From the NCBI RefSeq assembly GCF_902826855.1, contig NZ_CADEGK010000007.1, positions 1 to 51,726 on the forward strand: a stretch of DNA of 51,726 bases. Direction: 5' to 3'. This document shows positions 18,000-25,282 of this stretch, piece by piece. The notes under the pieces are model-generated. The model ran no database searches, had not been told where the DNA came from, and worked only from the letters and a program-made list of their open reading frames with translations. The DNA is from an uncultured Phenylobacterium sp. (lineage in GTDB: Bacteria; Pseudomonadota; Alphaproteobacteria; Caulobacterales; Caulobacteraceae). The stretch's first letter is position 1; every line of letters begins with the position of its first letter. The translations under genes and the position numbers were made by a program.

Positions 18000-18335
18000 T
18001 GAAACAAGGAAGTGGTGGGGTTCTGTTGCCAGGCCCCCACCGAGCCCCGCCTAAGGATCTGAACCCCTAGGGCTTAGGTCGGAATTCTATCGCGCTGCAT
18101 TACGCGGCGAGACGGATTTCCTCAGCGAAGTTATCGTTCGCATTTAGTTTAAAGACCCGGAGCGGTGGGTCATGCCGAGAGAAAGCAACACCTTTAGACG
18201 TCTGTCGATGCTGATCGGCCCCGTACTCCCCGGCGATAACCCGGAAGGATTTTGGTGGAGCCGCCGGGAATCGCACCCGGGTCCAGTCCGCTTATTACGT
18301 GCGCGTTTATCTCCATAGTCGGGCGAACCCGACAG
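18000..18335 (-). ncRNA. ssrA: Two-piece (circularly permuted) transfer-messenger RNA gene
   Basis: On the minus strand the tRNA-like 3' half comes first and the 5' half second, the permuted order of alphaproteobacteria. The acceptor piece ends in CGGCTCCACCA at 18253, with a T-arm (CCGGG..CCCGG) before it and a GUCGGG-UUCG-CCCGAC hairpin near its 5' end. A 30-nt spacer (18223-18252) follows and is removed in maturation. The coding piece begins GGGGCCG at 18222, which pairs with CGGCUCC and includes the G3-U wobble required for alanine charging. It then carries the tag frame and a GGTGGGG..CCCCACC hairpin. A possible promoter is TTGGAT-N17-TATATG just upstream. Outer ends are approximate. Confidence 0.93.
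18100..18141 (-). other. tmRNA proteolysis-tag reading frame
   Basis: Inside the coding piece, starting with resume codon GCG at 18141, the frame encodes ANDNFAEEIRLAA and stops at TAA (18100-18102). With the alanine delivered by tmRNA the tag is AANDNFAEEIRLAA. The Caulobacter tag I recall is AANDNFAEEFAVAA, so the SspB-binding N-terminal half is identical and the C-terminal ClpX/protease-recognition end differs (IRLAA instead of FAVAA). The LAA end is the same as in E. coli. Confidence 0.9.
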
Positions 18336-18389
18336 TTCACATATAGGGGCTTGGGGTTGAGAATCCAAGAATTCCAGACCCTTTGCCGC

Positions 18390-19328
18390 TCACCTCGCCG
18401 GCACGGGCGCAGGCGGCTGATCGCTGGCGGGTGAGGCGGCGTCGACATCGGCGGCCGGCGCCGGCTCGGAGCCGACCGCGGCGCGCCGCGCGTCCGGGTT
18501 GACCTTCAGCCGCCCGCCGCCTGCGATGAGCTCGCGATAGGCCTCGCGCGCCGCGGCGTAGTTGGCGCCGCCCGGAAAGATCACGTCGAAGCGCGGGTCG
18601 TGGCCGAGGGCGGCGCCCAGCACCGCCTCCAGCACATCGGCGGCCTCGCCCACCTCCGCCGGGTCGCAGGCCCGGTGCAGGGTCACCGCGCGGCCGGGCA
18701 GGGCCAGGGTGAGGTCATAGGCCGTGCCGTCGAGGCACAGCGAATCCGCGGATTCGGTCTCGGCGACCCGCACATCACGCGGCGAACGCCACAGCGGCAG
18801 GGACCGGAGGGCCAGGAAACGCGGCGCCGAGCCGGACGGCAGCTTCGTATCAAAGCCCATCCGCCGCCCGATCACCGCCTCGCAGCAGGCCAGGCCGGCG
18901 CGGCCCTGCACAAAGGCGTCACCGTCGCCGCGGACGGTGAGCCGCACCACGCTCTGGCGGACACTGGTGGAGGGTCGAACCCAAACCTCCAGCACCATCT
19001 CCCCGCCGCGCACGAGCTGCCACTGCAGGGGCATCAGGCCCCACAGGCGGTAGGCCGAGGCGTCGACTCCGTTGTCAGGCTCCACGAGCCGCTCGCCCTT
19101 GCGCAGTCGCCGCCCTCCCAGGGGATCGGCCGCCTCGCCGGCTTTCGGTCGCTTGTCATCCCACCAGCTCTTGGGGTCGGGGGCGGGGAAGGGCCAGATT
19201 TCCGCCGCCAGCGGCGGCGTGCCCGGCGGGGGCCCGGCGTCTTTCGGCTTCAGCTTGACCAACTGTCCATGGGCCGCCCCGGCTATGGCCATGGTGAAGA
19301 AGGCAGCCAGGATGAGGCGTGCATACAC
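18390..19328 (-). CDS. Secreted protein of unknown function
   Basis: A 312-residue protein that I do not recognise. A signal peptide (1-21, LILAAFFTMAIAGAAHGQ) is followed by a Pro-rich stretch (30-60) with WPFPAPDPKSWWDD, a middle region of beta-strand character (110-240) with paired cysteines (CC at about 150), and a Pro/Ala-rich C-terminal tail. The only fitting start is GTG 19328, without a clear ribosome binding site. It lies 39 nt after ilvN on the same strand and just upstream of ssrA, so ssrA probably uses a promoter near or inside its 3' end. Confidence 0.7.
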   Translation of the reverse strand: MYARLILAAFFTMAIAGAAHGQLVKLKPKDAGPPPGTPPLAAEIWPFPAPDPKSWWDDKRPKAGEAADPLGGRRLRKGERLVEPDNGVDASAYRLWGLMPLQWQLVRGGEMVLEVWVRPSTSVRQSVVRLTVRGDGDAFVQGRAGLACCEAVIGRRMGFDTKLPSGSAPRFLALRSLPLWRSPRDVRVAETESADSLCLDGTAYDLTLALPGRAVTLHRACDPAEVGEAADVLEAVLGAALGHDPRFDVIFPGGANYAAAREAYRELIAGGGRLKVNPDARRAAVGSEPAPAADVDAASPASDQPPAPVPAR

Positions 19329-19367
19329 AGGTGGGAAAGAGCTCGGCGGACCGGGCAGTTCCCGAAC

Positions 19368-19916
19368 CTAGAAGACCTCGACGCCACGCTGCAGCGACAA
19401 CACCCCGGTGCGCGACACTTCCACCAGCCCCAGCCCGCGCATCAGGTCCACGTACTTGTCGATCTTCGAGGGCGCGCCTGTCAGCTCGAAGACGAAGCTC
19501 TCGTGAGTGGTGTCGACCACCTTGGCGCGGAAGATGTCGGAGACCCGGAGCGCCTCGACCCGTTCGACCCCGGTCCCACGCACCTTCACCAGCGCCAGCT
19601 CGCGCTCGATGCCGTTGGGGTCCTTGGACACGTCCTGGACGTGCCGCGTCGAGACCATCTTCTGGAGCTGCGCCTCGATCTGGGTCAGCACCTGCGGGGT
19701 GCCGCGGGTGACGATGGTGATGCGGCTGGTATGCGAGGTGCGGTCGGTCTCGGCCACCGTCAGGCTGTCGATGTTGTAGCCGCGCGCGGCGAACAGCCCG
19801 ACCACCCGGTGCAGTACGCCGGGCTCGTTATCCACCAGCACCGCGAACGTGGCCCGGCTCTCCTCCTGCTCGGCATGGGAGAGGTCGTAGACGGAGGCGG
19901 GTTGAGTGTCGGTCAT
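19368..19916 (-). CDS. ilvN: Acetolactate synthase small (regulatory) subunit
   Basis: A 182-residue subunit with an N-terminal ACT domain (about 20-95; FAVLVDNEPGVLHRVVGLFA, RGYNIDSLTVAETD) and the C-terminal ALS_ss_C domain (VVDTTHESFVFELTG). It activates the catalytic subunit IlvB and confers feedback inhibition by valine in the first common step of Val/Leu/Ile synthesis. Unusually, ilvB is not adjacent but 6.2 kb away on the same strand, with plus-strand genes between. The immediate upstream neighbour, only 33 nt away, is the DUF4262 gene. Confidence 0.95.
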   Translation of the reverse strand: MTDTQPASVYDLSHAEQEESRATFAVLVDNEPGVLHRVVGLFAARGYNIDSLTVAETDRTSHTSRITIVTRGTPQVLTQIEAQLQKMVSTRHVQDVSKDPNGIERELALVKVRGTGVERVEALRVSDIFRAKVVDTTHESFVFELTGAPSKIDKYVDLMRGLGLVEVSRTGVLSLQRGVEVF

Positions 19917-19949
19917 GGGGCGAGTCCGTGGCGGTCGGCGCGTCAGGTC

Positions 19950-20966
19950 TCACATGCGCATCAACGCCGCAAGCGGTCCGCGCCGCATCTGCTCAGGGAC
20001 GAAGGGCTGGAAGAGCAGGGGCTGACTGTCGCGGTTGGCTTTGTGACACTCAGGCTCCCACGGATACCGCCCGTTCCGATCGGGCAGGAAAAGCTGGTAC
20101 GCCGCGACGGCCTCACATCGCCCACGTCTTCGCTCATGCCAAAGCTTCGTCAGGAAAAACACGTTCAGCGCCCGGTACTGGCTCTCGTGGACGCGGCGCC
20201 AGCAGCACTCGAAGCCCAAGCCGTTCCAACGCAGGCCGTCCTCGAGAACAAGGTCGCCGCGCGCGATGTGGTCCTGCGCCTCGTGGAGCATGTTGGCAGC
20301 CGCATCCGCCGAGAGCAGGAAGGCAATCAGTTCGGGCCGTCCGGCGTCCGCCAGCCCGATCGAGTAGGCCCACTTCAGCAGCGGGGCGTCGATGAGCCTC
20401 AGCGCCCAACCACGCTCCCGGGTGACGCGCAGCGCCTCACGATCGCCGGGCGACAGCGGGACGTCGCCGTAGTCTTCGGCCGGCAGGTATAGCGCGGCCT
20501 GCCTGTGCCTCAGATGTTCGTTGTATCCGTCTTCCCAGGGATACCGATGCGCATCGTCCGGAATCACCAGCTGGAAAGCTCGGAGGCCGTCACGCCGCCC
20601 GGTCCTGCGCTGCCGGCGGTTGACTGCGGCGCCCAGCCAGGCGTCTTCAGTGTCGATCTGGCTGGCGTGGACCTCGCGCCAGACGCCGAACACTTCGTCC
20701 TCCAGCGCCCACGCTTCCCCGTCCCGTAATTCGAGGCTACCGGTCCTGAGCGCTTCATGGGCCATCCAGAGGAGGGTGTTTGCATCCATCTGCGTGGCGT
20801 CGAACAAGACGATCTCGGGCTGCCCCAGGGTCTCATCGAAGCCGACGGTGTAGACCCAGGTCGGCGCGCTCCTGTAGTCGCCGACGTAGATCGCCGTCCA
20901 GCCGCGCTTCGCCACGCGCCGATCGATACCGCGCTCATGCCACGCGCGCCGGAGTCTTTCGAGCAT
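19950..20966 (-). CDS. Tandem DUF4262-like domain protein
   Basis: A 338-residue cytoplasmic protein of unknown function. Two similar halves can be seen. The first (about 1-170) holds a DUF4262-type core (TWVYTVGFDETLGQPEIVLFDA). The second (about 185-335) repeats the pattern (KWAYSIGLADAGRPELIAFLLS). Each half also ends in a similar segment (AFQLVIPDDAHRYPWEDGYN; AYQLFLPDRNGRYPWEPECH), so it is an internal duplication. The frame is open for 65 more codons upstream, but ATG 20966 fits the domain start and lies 23 bp from a palindromic operator. It is 33 nt upstream of ilvN and may be cotranscribed with it. Confidence 0.75.
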   Translation of the reverse strand: MLERLRRAWHERGIDRRVAKRGWTAIYVGDYRSAPTWVYTVGFDETLGQPEIVLFDATQMDANTLLWMAHEALRTGSLELRDGEAWALEDEVFGVWREVHASQIDTEDAWLGAAVNRRQRRTGRRDGLRAFQLVIPDDAHRYPWEDGYNEHLRHRQAALYLPAEDYGDVPLSPGDREALRVTRERGWALRLIDAPLLKWAYSIGLADAGRPELIAFLLSADAAANMLHEAQDHIARGDLVLEDGLRWNGLGFECCWRRVHESQYRALNVFFLTKLWHERRRGRCEAVAAYQLFLPDRNGRYPWEPECHKANRDSQPLLFQPFVPEQMRRGPLAALMRM

Positions 20967-20989
20967 CCCAACCCCACCCTTGATTGGAA

Positions 20990-21017
20990 CAATTGTAGAA
21001 CACAATTGGGCTGTCAA
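20990..21017 (-). promoter_or_regulatory. Perfect palindrome overlapping a promoter of the DUF4262 gene
   Basis: CAATTGT-AGAAC-ACAATTG at 20990-21008 is an exact 7-bp inverted repeat with a 5-nt spacer, very AT-rich for this genome. Read towards the DUF4262 gene, a consensus -35 TTGACA lies at 21017-21012. The best -10 (TACAAT) is only 14 nt from it and inside the palindrome, so the -10 assignment is uncertain. The layout is typical of a repressor operator (MarR/OhrR-type sites look similar), but no regulator gene is adjacent. Confidence 0.6.
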
Positions 21018-21117
21018 GACCTGCGGGACGACGACGAGCCCCTGAGGACATCGCGGAGACGCAGTTCCACCGCAACAGCTCTTGCGACGATCGCGTGCGC
21101 CTACGACATTCGCGGCG

Positions 21118-21432
21118 ATGTCGTCACTACGCCCGCCACAGAGCCTCGTAGCCCGTCTCAAGCCCGAGACCGGGGATGCGGTGCTGCATTACGAGCTCAT
21201 GCAGGAGCAGGCCTACTCGCTGGGCCGGGCTGGCGCGAAGGTGGAGGCCGCGCTGGCCGCGTTGCGCGACCACCCTGGCGGCGACGGCCGGGCCGAGCTG
21301 GTGAAGGCGGCGGCCGACGCGGTGTGGGGCTTCCTGGTGCAGCGGGAGGTCATGGGCCTGCGCGACCGGGCCGCGATCATCTCCCACTACGGCATTCCGC
21401 GCGAAGTGTTGGTCCGGATCGGCGCTCGCTAA
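21118..21432 (+). CDS. DUF6665 family protein, copy 1
   Basis: A small helical protein (104 residues from ATG 21118; a 12-codon longer form starts at 21082). The core reads LHYELMQEQAYSLGRAGAKV, then AADAVWGFLVQREVMGLRD and YGIPREVLVRIG at the end. It is clearly paralogous to the protein at 22138, with the same length, the same helix spacing and the shared AVW..LVQ/VVQ and IP.EVL.RIG motifs. The family name is from memory of this motif pattern; the function is unknown. It is followed 62 bp later by a DUF1993 gene. Confidence 0.7.
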   Translation: MSSLRPPQSLVARLKPETGDAVLHYELMQEQAYSLGRAGAKVEAALAALRDHPGGDGRAELVKAAADAVWGFLVQREVMGLRDRAAIISHYGIPREVLVRIGAR

Positions 21433-21494
21433 GGCTTGGCTTCCCCGAAGGCCGGTGCGACATGCTAGTCGCAACCACCACACGGGGACGGATC

Positions 21495-22025
21495 ATGGCT
21501 CTCACCCTCTACGACGTCAGCGTCACCAGCTTCCTGCAGACCCTGGGGCCCGTCTCCGGCTACCTGAACAAGGGGTTGAAGTGGGCCACGGAGAACGGCC
21601 ACGATCCGGAGGCGATCGTTGAGACGCGACTGTGCGGCGATATGCTGCCCTTCCGCTTCCAGATCCTGTCGGTGTGCCACCATACGCAGGGCGCCATCGA
21701 GGGTGCGAAAGCCGGGCTGTTCCTTCCGCCCGGCGCGGTGGGTGACGTGGACTATGCCGGCCTGCAGGCGCACGTGGCCGAGGCAATCGCCTACCTGAAG
21801 GCCGAGACCCCCGACGCCATCAACGCGCTCGAGGGCAATGACATGGTCTTCCAACTGGGCGAGCGGAAGATGCCGTTCACGGTGGAAGGCTTCCTGCTGT
21901 CCTTCTCGCTCCCCAACCTGCATTTTCACGCCACTACCGGCTACGACATCCTTCGCCATAAGGGCGCGCCCCTGGGCAAGCGTGACTACATGGGCGCTAT
22001 GCGCCTGACCGGCCCCATCGCCTGA
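21495..22025 (+). CDS. DUF1993 domain protein
   Basis: A 176-residue protein covering the whole DUF1993 family length. Motifs are FLQTLGPVSGYLNKGLKWA, LCGDMLPFRFQILSVCHHTQG and, near the end, LSFSLPNLHFHATTGYDILR. The family belongs to the DinB/YfiT-like four-helix fold, which often has a His-based metal site; His residues in VCHH and LHFH are candidates. No function is established. ATG 21495 has GGGGA upstream. It lies between the two DUF6665 paralogues on the same strand. Confidence 0.85.
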   Translation: MALTLYDVSVTSFLQTLGPVSGYLNKGLKWATENGHDPEAIVETRLCGDMLPFRFQILSVCHHTQGAIEGAKAGLFLPPGAVGDVDYAGLQAHVAEAIAYLKAETPDAINALEGNDMVFQLGERKMPFTVEGFLLSFSLPNLHFHATTGYDILRHKGAPLGKRDYMGAMRLTGPIA

Positions 22026-22027
22026 AG

Positions 22028-22063
22028 CGGGCCATCACTTAAACGGGCCATCACTTAAGCGGG
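22028..22063 (+). repeat. Tandem 16-bp repeat, 2.25 copies
   Basis: The unit CGGGCCATCACTTAAR occurs at 22028-22043 and 22044-22059, followed by a third CGGG. It starts 3 nt after the DUF1993 stop codon. The end of the second copy joins a small GCGGG-AGCG-CCCGC hairpin (22059-22072), which lacks a T run. It may be a simple slippage duplication. Confidence 0.8.
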
Positions 22064-22137
22064 AGCGCCCGCCCCACGCTCGCCATGGTGCTATGATCCC
22101 TTCGTCCAAAGGGGACCATGAGAGCGAAGGAGACGGC

Positions 22138-22470
22138 ATGGCCGCGCTCAGACTGCCTCAGCATCTCGCCGACGCGGCGCATGTCGACTCCGGCGAGGCC
22201 CATCTCAAGTTCGAACTCCTGGAGGAGATCGACGGCGCCGTCGGCGACACCGAGCGGCAGGTGGAGCGCGCTATCCAGGCGTTGCGCGCCTACGACGCCG
22301 CCGGCGCGCGCGATCCCAGGGTGCGCCGGCTCCTGCTGGAGGTCGCCGTCGAGGCGGTCTGGCGGCTGGTTGTGCAACACGAGGCCAATGACCTCACCGA
22401 CCACTCCAGCTTGATCGAGCGCTTCGCCATCCCCAGCGAGGTCCTTGCCCGGATCGGCAGCCTCCACTAG
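22138..22470 (+). CDS. DUF6665 family protein, copy 2
   Basis: A 110-residue paralogue of the protein at 21118. It has LKFELLEEIDGAVGDTERQV, VAVEAVWRLVVQHEANDLTD and FAIPSEVLARIG in the same order and spacing. ATG 22138 has AAGGAG 6 nt upstream, which decides the start over the longer open frame from 22093. Predicted all-alpha and cytoplasmic; the function is unknown. The pair flanking the DUF1993 gene suggests local duplication. Confidence 0.75.
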   Translation: MAALRLPQHLADAAHVDSGEAHLKFELLEEIDGAVGDTERQVERAIQALRAYDAAGARDPRVRRLLLEVAVEAVWRLVVQHEANDLTDHSSLIERFAIPSEVLARIGSLH

Positions 22471-22590
22471 CTCGGCGTTCCGCGACGGCGGCCGGCCGCC
22501 GGGATGAGGAACCACCGGCGTCTGTCGGCTACCCTACTGAGCCACTGCGCTGACGCGCTATGCTTCACCGGGACCCCTGCAAGAGACGCT

Positions 22591-23142
22591 ATGATCAGCG
22601 ACAACCACCGCCGCCTGCGTGAGGCCACGCGGGCGCATCACGAGCGACTCGAGACGCGGGTGGATATCCTCACCCAGATCGCAGACCCGATCCGGCGGCG
22701 CGCCCTTGTCGAGCGCTTCTTCGGCCTGCACGCCGCGGCCCACCGGGCGCTGGAGCCATGGCTGGCCGAACTGCCCGGCTTGGATTTCGAAGGTCGGCTG
22801 CGCGCACGCCGGTTCGCAAGCGATCTCGCGCTGGTCGGCGGCGCACCCCGCGGGGCCGGAGTGATCCGTGTGGACGGGGTCGGCGAGGCCTTGGGCCTGT
22901 ACTACGTGCTGGAGGGCTCGACCCTTGGCGGGCGCGTGATCCGGCGGCAGGTGGAGACGGCGGGCGGCAGCATGGCCGGCCTGAGTTTCCTGGATCCCTA
23001 CGGTGAGGCGGTCGGCGAACGCTGGCGCAGCTTCCTGGCGATCCTCCAGTCGGAGCGTGATATCGACGCCATGATCCGTGGCGCCGTGGCCGGCTTCGGC
23101 CATGCCGAGGCGCGGCTCTGCGCGGCGCCCGCCCATGGCTGA
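22591..23142 (+). CDS. bphO: Bacteriophytochrome-associated heme oxygenase
   Basis: A 183-residue heme oxygenase-like protein. The proximal heme ligand lies in the N-terminal helix (TRAHHERLE; H16 or H17), and the distal-helix region reads GLYYVLEGSTLGGRVI (about 108-123), the family signature. It opens heme to biliverdin, releasing CO and iron. Its last codons overlap the start of the phytochrome gene by 8 bp, so the pair is an operon in which the enzyme supplies the chromophore. ATG 22591 is chosen because it gives the canonical N-terminus; 22504 is an upstream alternative. Confidence 0.92.
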   Translation: MISDNHRRLREATRAHHERLETRVDILTQIADPIRRRALVERFFGLHAAAHRALEPWLAELPGLDFEGRLRARRFASDLALVGGAPRGAGVIRVDGVGEALGLYYVLEGSTLGGRVIRRQVETAGGSMAGLSFLDPYGEAVGERWRSFLAILQSERDIDAMIRGAVAGFGHAEARLCAAPAHG

Positions 23143-25282
23143 CGCTGATCTCGGCATCGACGCCTGCGCCCGCGAGCTGATCCACGTCCCCGGATCAATC
23201 CAGCCGCATGGAGTCATGCTGGTCGCGGACCGCACGACCCAGGAGGTCAGCCACGCGGCGGGGGACGTTGCGCGCCTGCTGGGTCGCGAGGCCTGGGTCG
23301 GCCGCACCCTGGGCGAGGTGCTGGGCGACGGTCTGGCGGCGCGCATCGCCCAGGTCACCCAATCCGGCGCCGACGGTGGTTTCGCCGGACGCCTGGACGC
23401 CGACGCCGGGGCCCTGGACATCTCGGCGCATCTGGATGGCGAGCGCCTGATCGTCGAGGCCGAGCCGGCCCCGCCCGTGGTCCTTCCCGCGGTGCTGCTG
23501 CTGGCGCAGCTGGAGGCGGCGGGCGCCGCCTTCGAACGCGCCCCGAATGTGCGGGCCCTGTGCGAGCGCGCCGCCATCGAGTTCCGCCGCCTGACCGGGT
23601 TCGACCGCGTGATGCTGTACCGCTTCGTCGATGATCAGGCCGGCGAGGTGCTGGCCGAGGACGTGGTCGAGGGCATGCCCAGCTTCCTCAACCACCACTT
23701 CCCGGGCTCCGACATTCCATCCCAGGCGCGGGCGCTCTACGTGCGCAATCTGGTCCGCGTGATCCCCGACGTCAGCTACGAGCCTGCGCCGCTGACGCCC
23801 GCGTGGCGCGACGAGACGCCCCTCGACATGAGCGATTGCGCCCTGCGTTCGGTCTCGCCGGTGCACATGCAGTACCTGCGCAACATGGGCGTCGGCGCTT
23901 CAGCGTCGGTCTCGATCGTGAAGGATGGGGTGCTGTGGGGCCTGATCGCCTGCCACCACCGCGAACCGAAGCTCATGCCGTACGACGTGCGGGCCGCGGC
24001 CCGCGCTCTGGCCGGCGGTCTCGCCCGCCAGATCCGCGCCAAGGAGGAGACCGAGACCTATCGCGAGCGCCTGCGGCTGCGCGGACTTGAGGACGAAGTC
24101 ACGTCGCGCTTCGTCCGCGCGGGCGGCCTCGAGGCCAACCTCGCCGAGGGCGTGGGGGAACTTGCCCGGATGCTGGCGGCCGACGGCGTAGCCGCAATCC
24201 GCGGCGCCGCGGTCCACCTCCATGGCGCCTGCCCGCCGCAGGACGATGTCCTCGCGCTGTCCGAATGGGTTCGCAAGCGTGCGTCCGACCCCGTCGCAAC
24301 CGACCGGCTGTCCGAACACTTCGCCGCCGCCGAAGCCTTCCGGGAACATGCCAGCGGCCTCCTGGGCCTGGTCGTCGCCGACGACGAGCCGTTCGTCGTC
24401 CTGTGGTTCCGCGCCGAGGCGCCGCAGGTGGTCAACTGGGCGGGCAATCCGCACAAGGCGGTCTCGCTCGGTCCGGGCGAGACGCTCACCCCGCGCGCCT
24501 CGTTCGAGGCGTGGCGGGAGACCGTGCAAGGCCGCTCGCGCCCCTGGACGCTGGCCGAGATCCACGCCGCCGTACGCCTTCGCGAGGGCCTGCTGGAATC
24601 CCGCAACCACCGCCGTCAGGTGGAGCTGAACGCCCGCCTGAGCGAGGCCCTCGGCGAGAAGGACGCCCTCCTTCAACAGAACGATATGCTGGTGAAGGAG
24701 GTGAACCACCGGATCCAGAACAGCCTCCAGCTGGTCTCCAGCTTCCTGGGGCTGCAGGCCCGGGCGCTGGCCGACCCCAACCTGCACGAAGCGTTCGAGG
24801 AGGCGCGGCGGCGCCTGCAGGCCGTCGCCCTCGTGCACCGTCGCCTGTACCGTGGCGACCAGATCGGGACGATAGACTTCGGACGCTATGCCGAGGAGCT
24901 CATCGCCGACATGGCCGACTCCATGGGCCCCGAGTGGGCGGGCAAGGTCACCATGGATGCGGCGTTGGTGCTGGTCCCTACCGACCGCGCCGTAACGCTG
25001 GGCCTAGTGATCACTGAGCTGGTGATCAACGCCAACAAGTACGCCTACGGCGGCGCGCCCGGGCCCATCGAGGTCTCCGTCGAGGACCACCGGGCGAACC
25101 TGCGGGTCATCGTCGCCGACCACGGCAAGGGTAAGCACGCGCCCGGCGAGGGCTTCGGGAGCCGGATGATGACGGCGATGGTCCGCCAGCTGGGAGGGAC
25201 GCTGACCTTCGGCGACAACAAGCCCGGCCTGCGCGCCATCCTGACCTGTCCCGCCAATCGCACCGGCGCGCAGAGGACGTAG
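23135..25282 (+). CDS. bphP: Bacteriophytochrome sensor histidine kinase (HisKA_2 type)
   Basis: A 715-residue red/far-red photoreceptor kinase. The order is PAS (about 15-110) with the biliverdin-binding Cys11 in DACARELIHVPG and the IQPHG motif, GAF (about 125-290) with the D193-I-P motif, PHY (about 305-490) with the tongue motif PRASF at 453-457, then a HisKA_2 dimerisation/phosphoacceptor domain with H525 in EVNHRIQNSLQLV, and a HATPase domain to the end (N-box VITELVINANKYAYG). It senses light and phosphorylates a response regulator. No receiver domain is attached and no response regulator gene is nearby. ATG 23135 overlaps bphO. Confidence 0.95.
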   Translation: MADADLGIDACARELIHVPGSIQPHGVMLVADRTTQEVSHAAGDVARLLGREAWVGRTLGEVLGDGLAARIAQVTQSGADGGFAGRLDADAGALDISAHLDGERLIVEAEPAPPVVLPAVLLLAQLEAAGAAFERAPNVRALCERAAIEFRRLTGFDRVMLYRFVDDQAGEVLAEDVVEGMPSFLNHHFPGSDIPSQARALYVRNLVRVIPDVSYEPAPLTPAWRDETPLDMSDCALRSVSPVHMQYLRNMGVGASASVSIVKDGVLWGLIACHHREPKLMPYDVRAAARALAGGLARQIRAKEETETYRERLRLRGLEDEVTSRFVRAGGLEANLAEGVGELARMLAADGVAAIRGAAVHLHGACPPQDDVLALSEWVRKRASDPVATDRLSEHFAAAEAFREHASGLLGLVVADDEPFVVLWFRAEAPQVVNWAGNPHKAVSLGPGETLTPRASFEAWRETVQGRSRPWTLAEIHAAVRLREGLLESRNHRRQVELNARLSEALGEKDALLQQNDMLVKEVNHRIQNSLQLVSSFLGLQARALADPNLHEAFEEARRRLQAVALVHRRLYRGDQIGTIDFGRYAEELIADMADSMGPEWAGKVTMDAALVLVPTDRAVTLGLVITELVINANKYAYGGAPGPIEVSVEDHRANLRVIVADHGKGKHAPGEGFGSRMMTAMVRQLGGTLTFGDNKPGLRAILTCPANRTGAQRT

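Noticed and set aside
18000-18335. ssrA as a mobile-element insertion point
   Set aside because: tmRNA genes are frequent integration sites, but there is no integrase, no duplicated 3' end and no phage gene nearby; the accessory genes begin only after ilvN.
22486-22499. Palindrome GGCGGCCGGCCGCC
   Set aside because: It is built only of G and C and is expected by chance in DNA of this composition; no promoter features accompany it.
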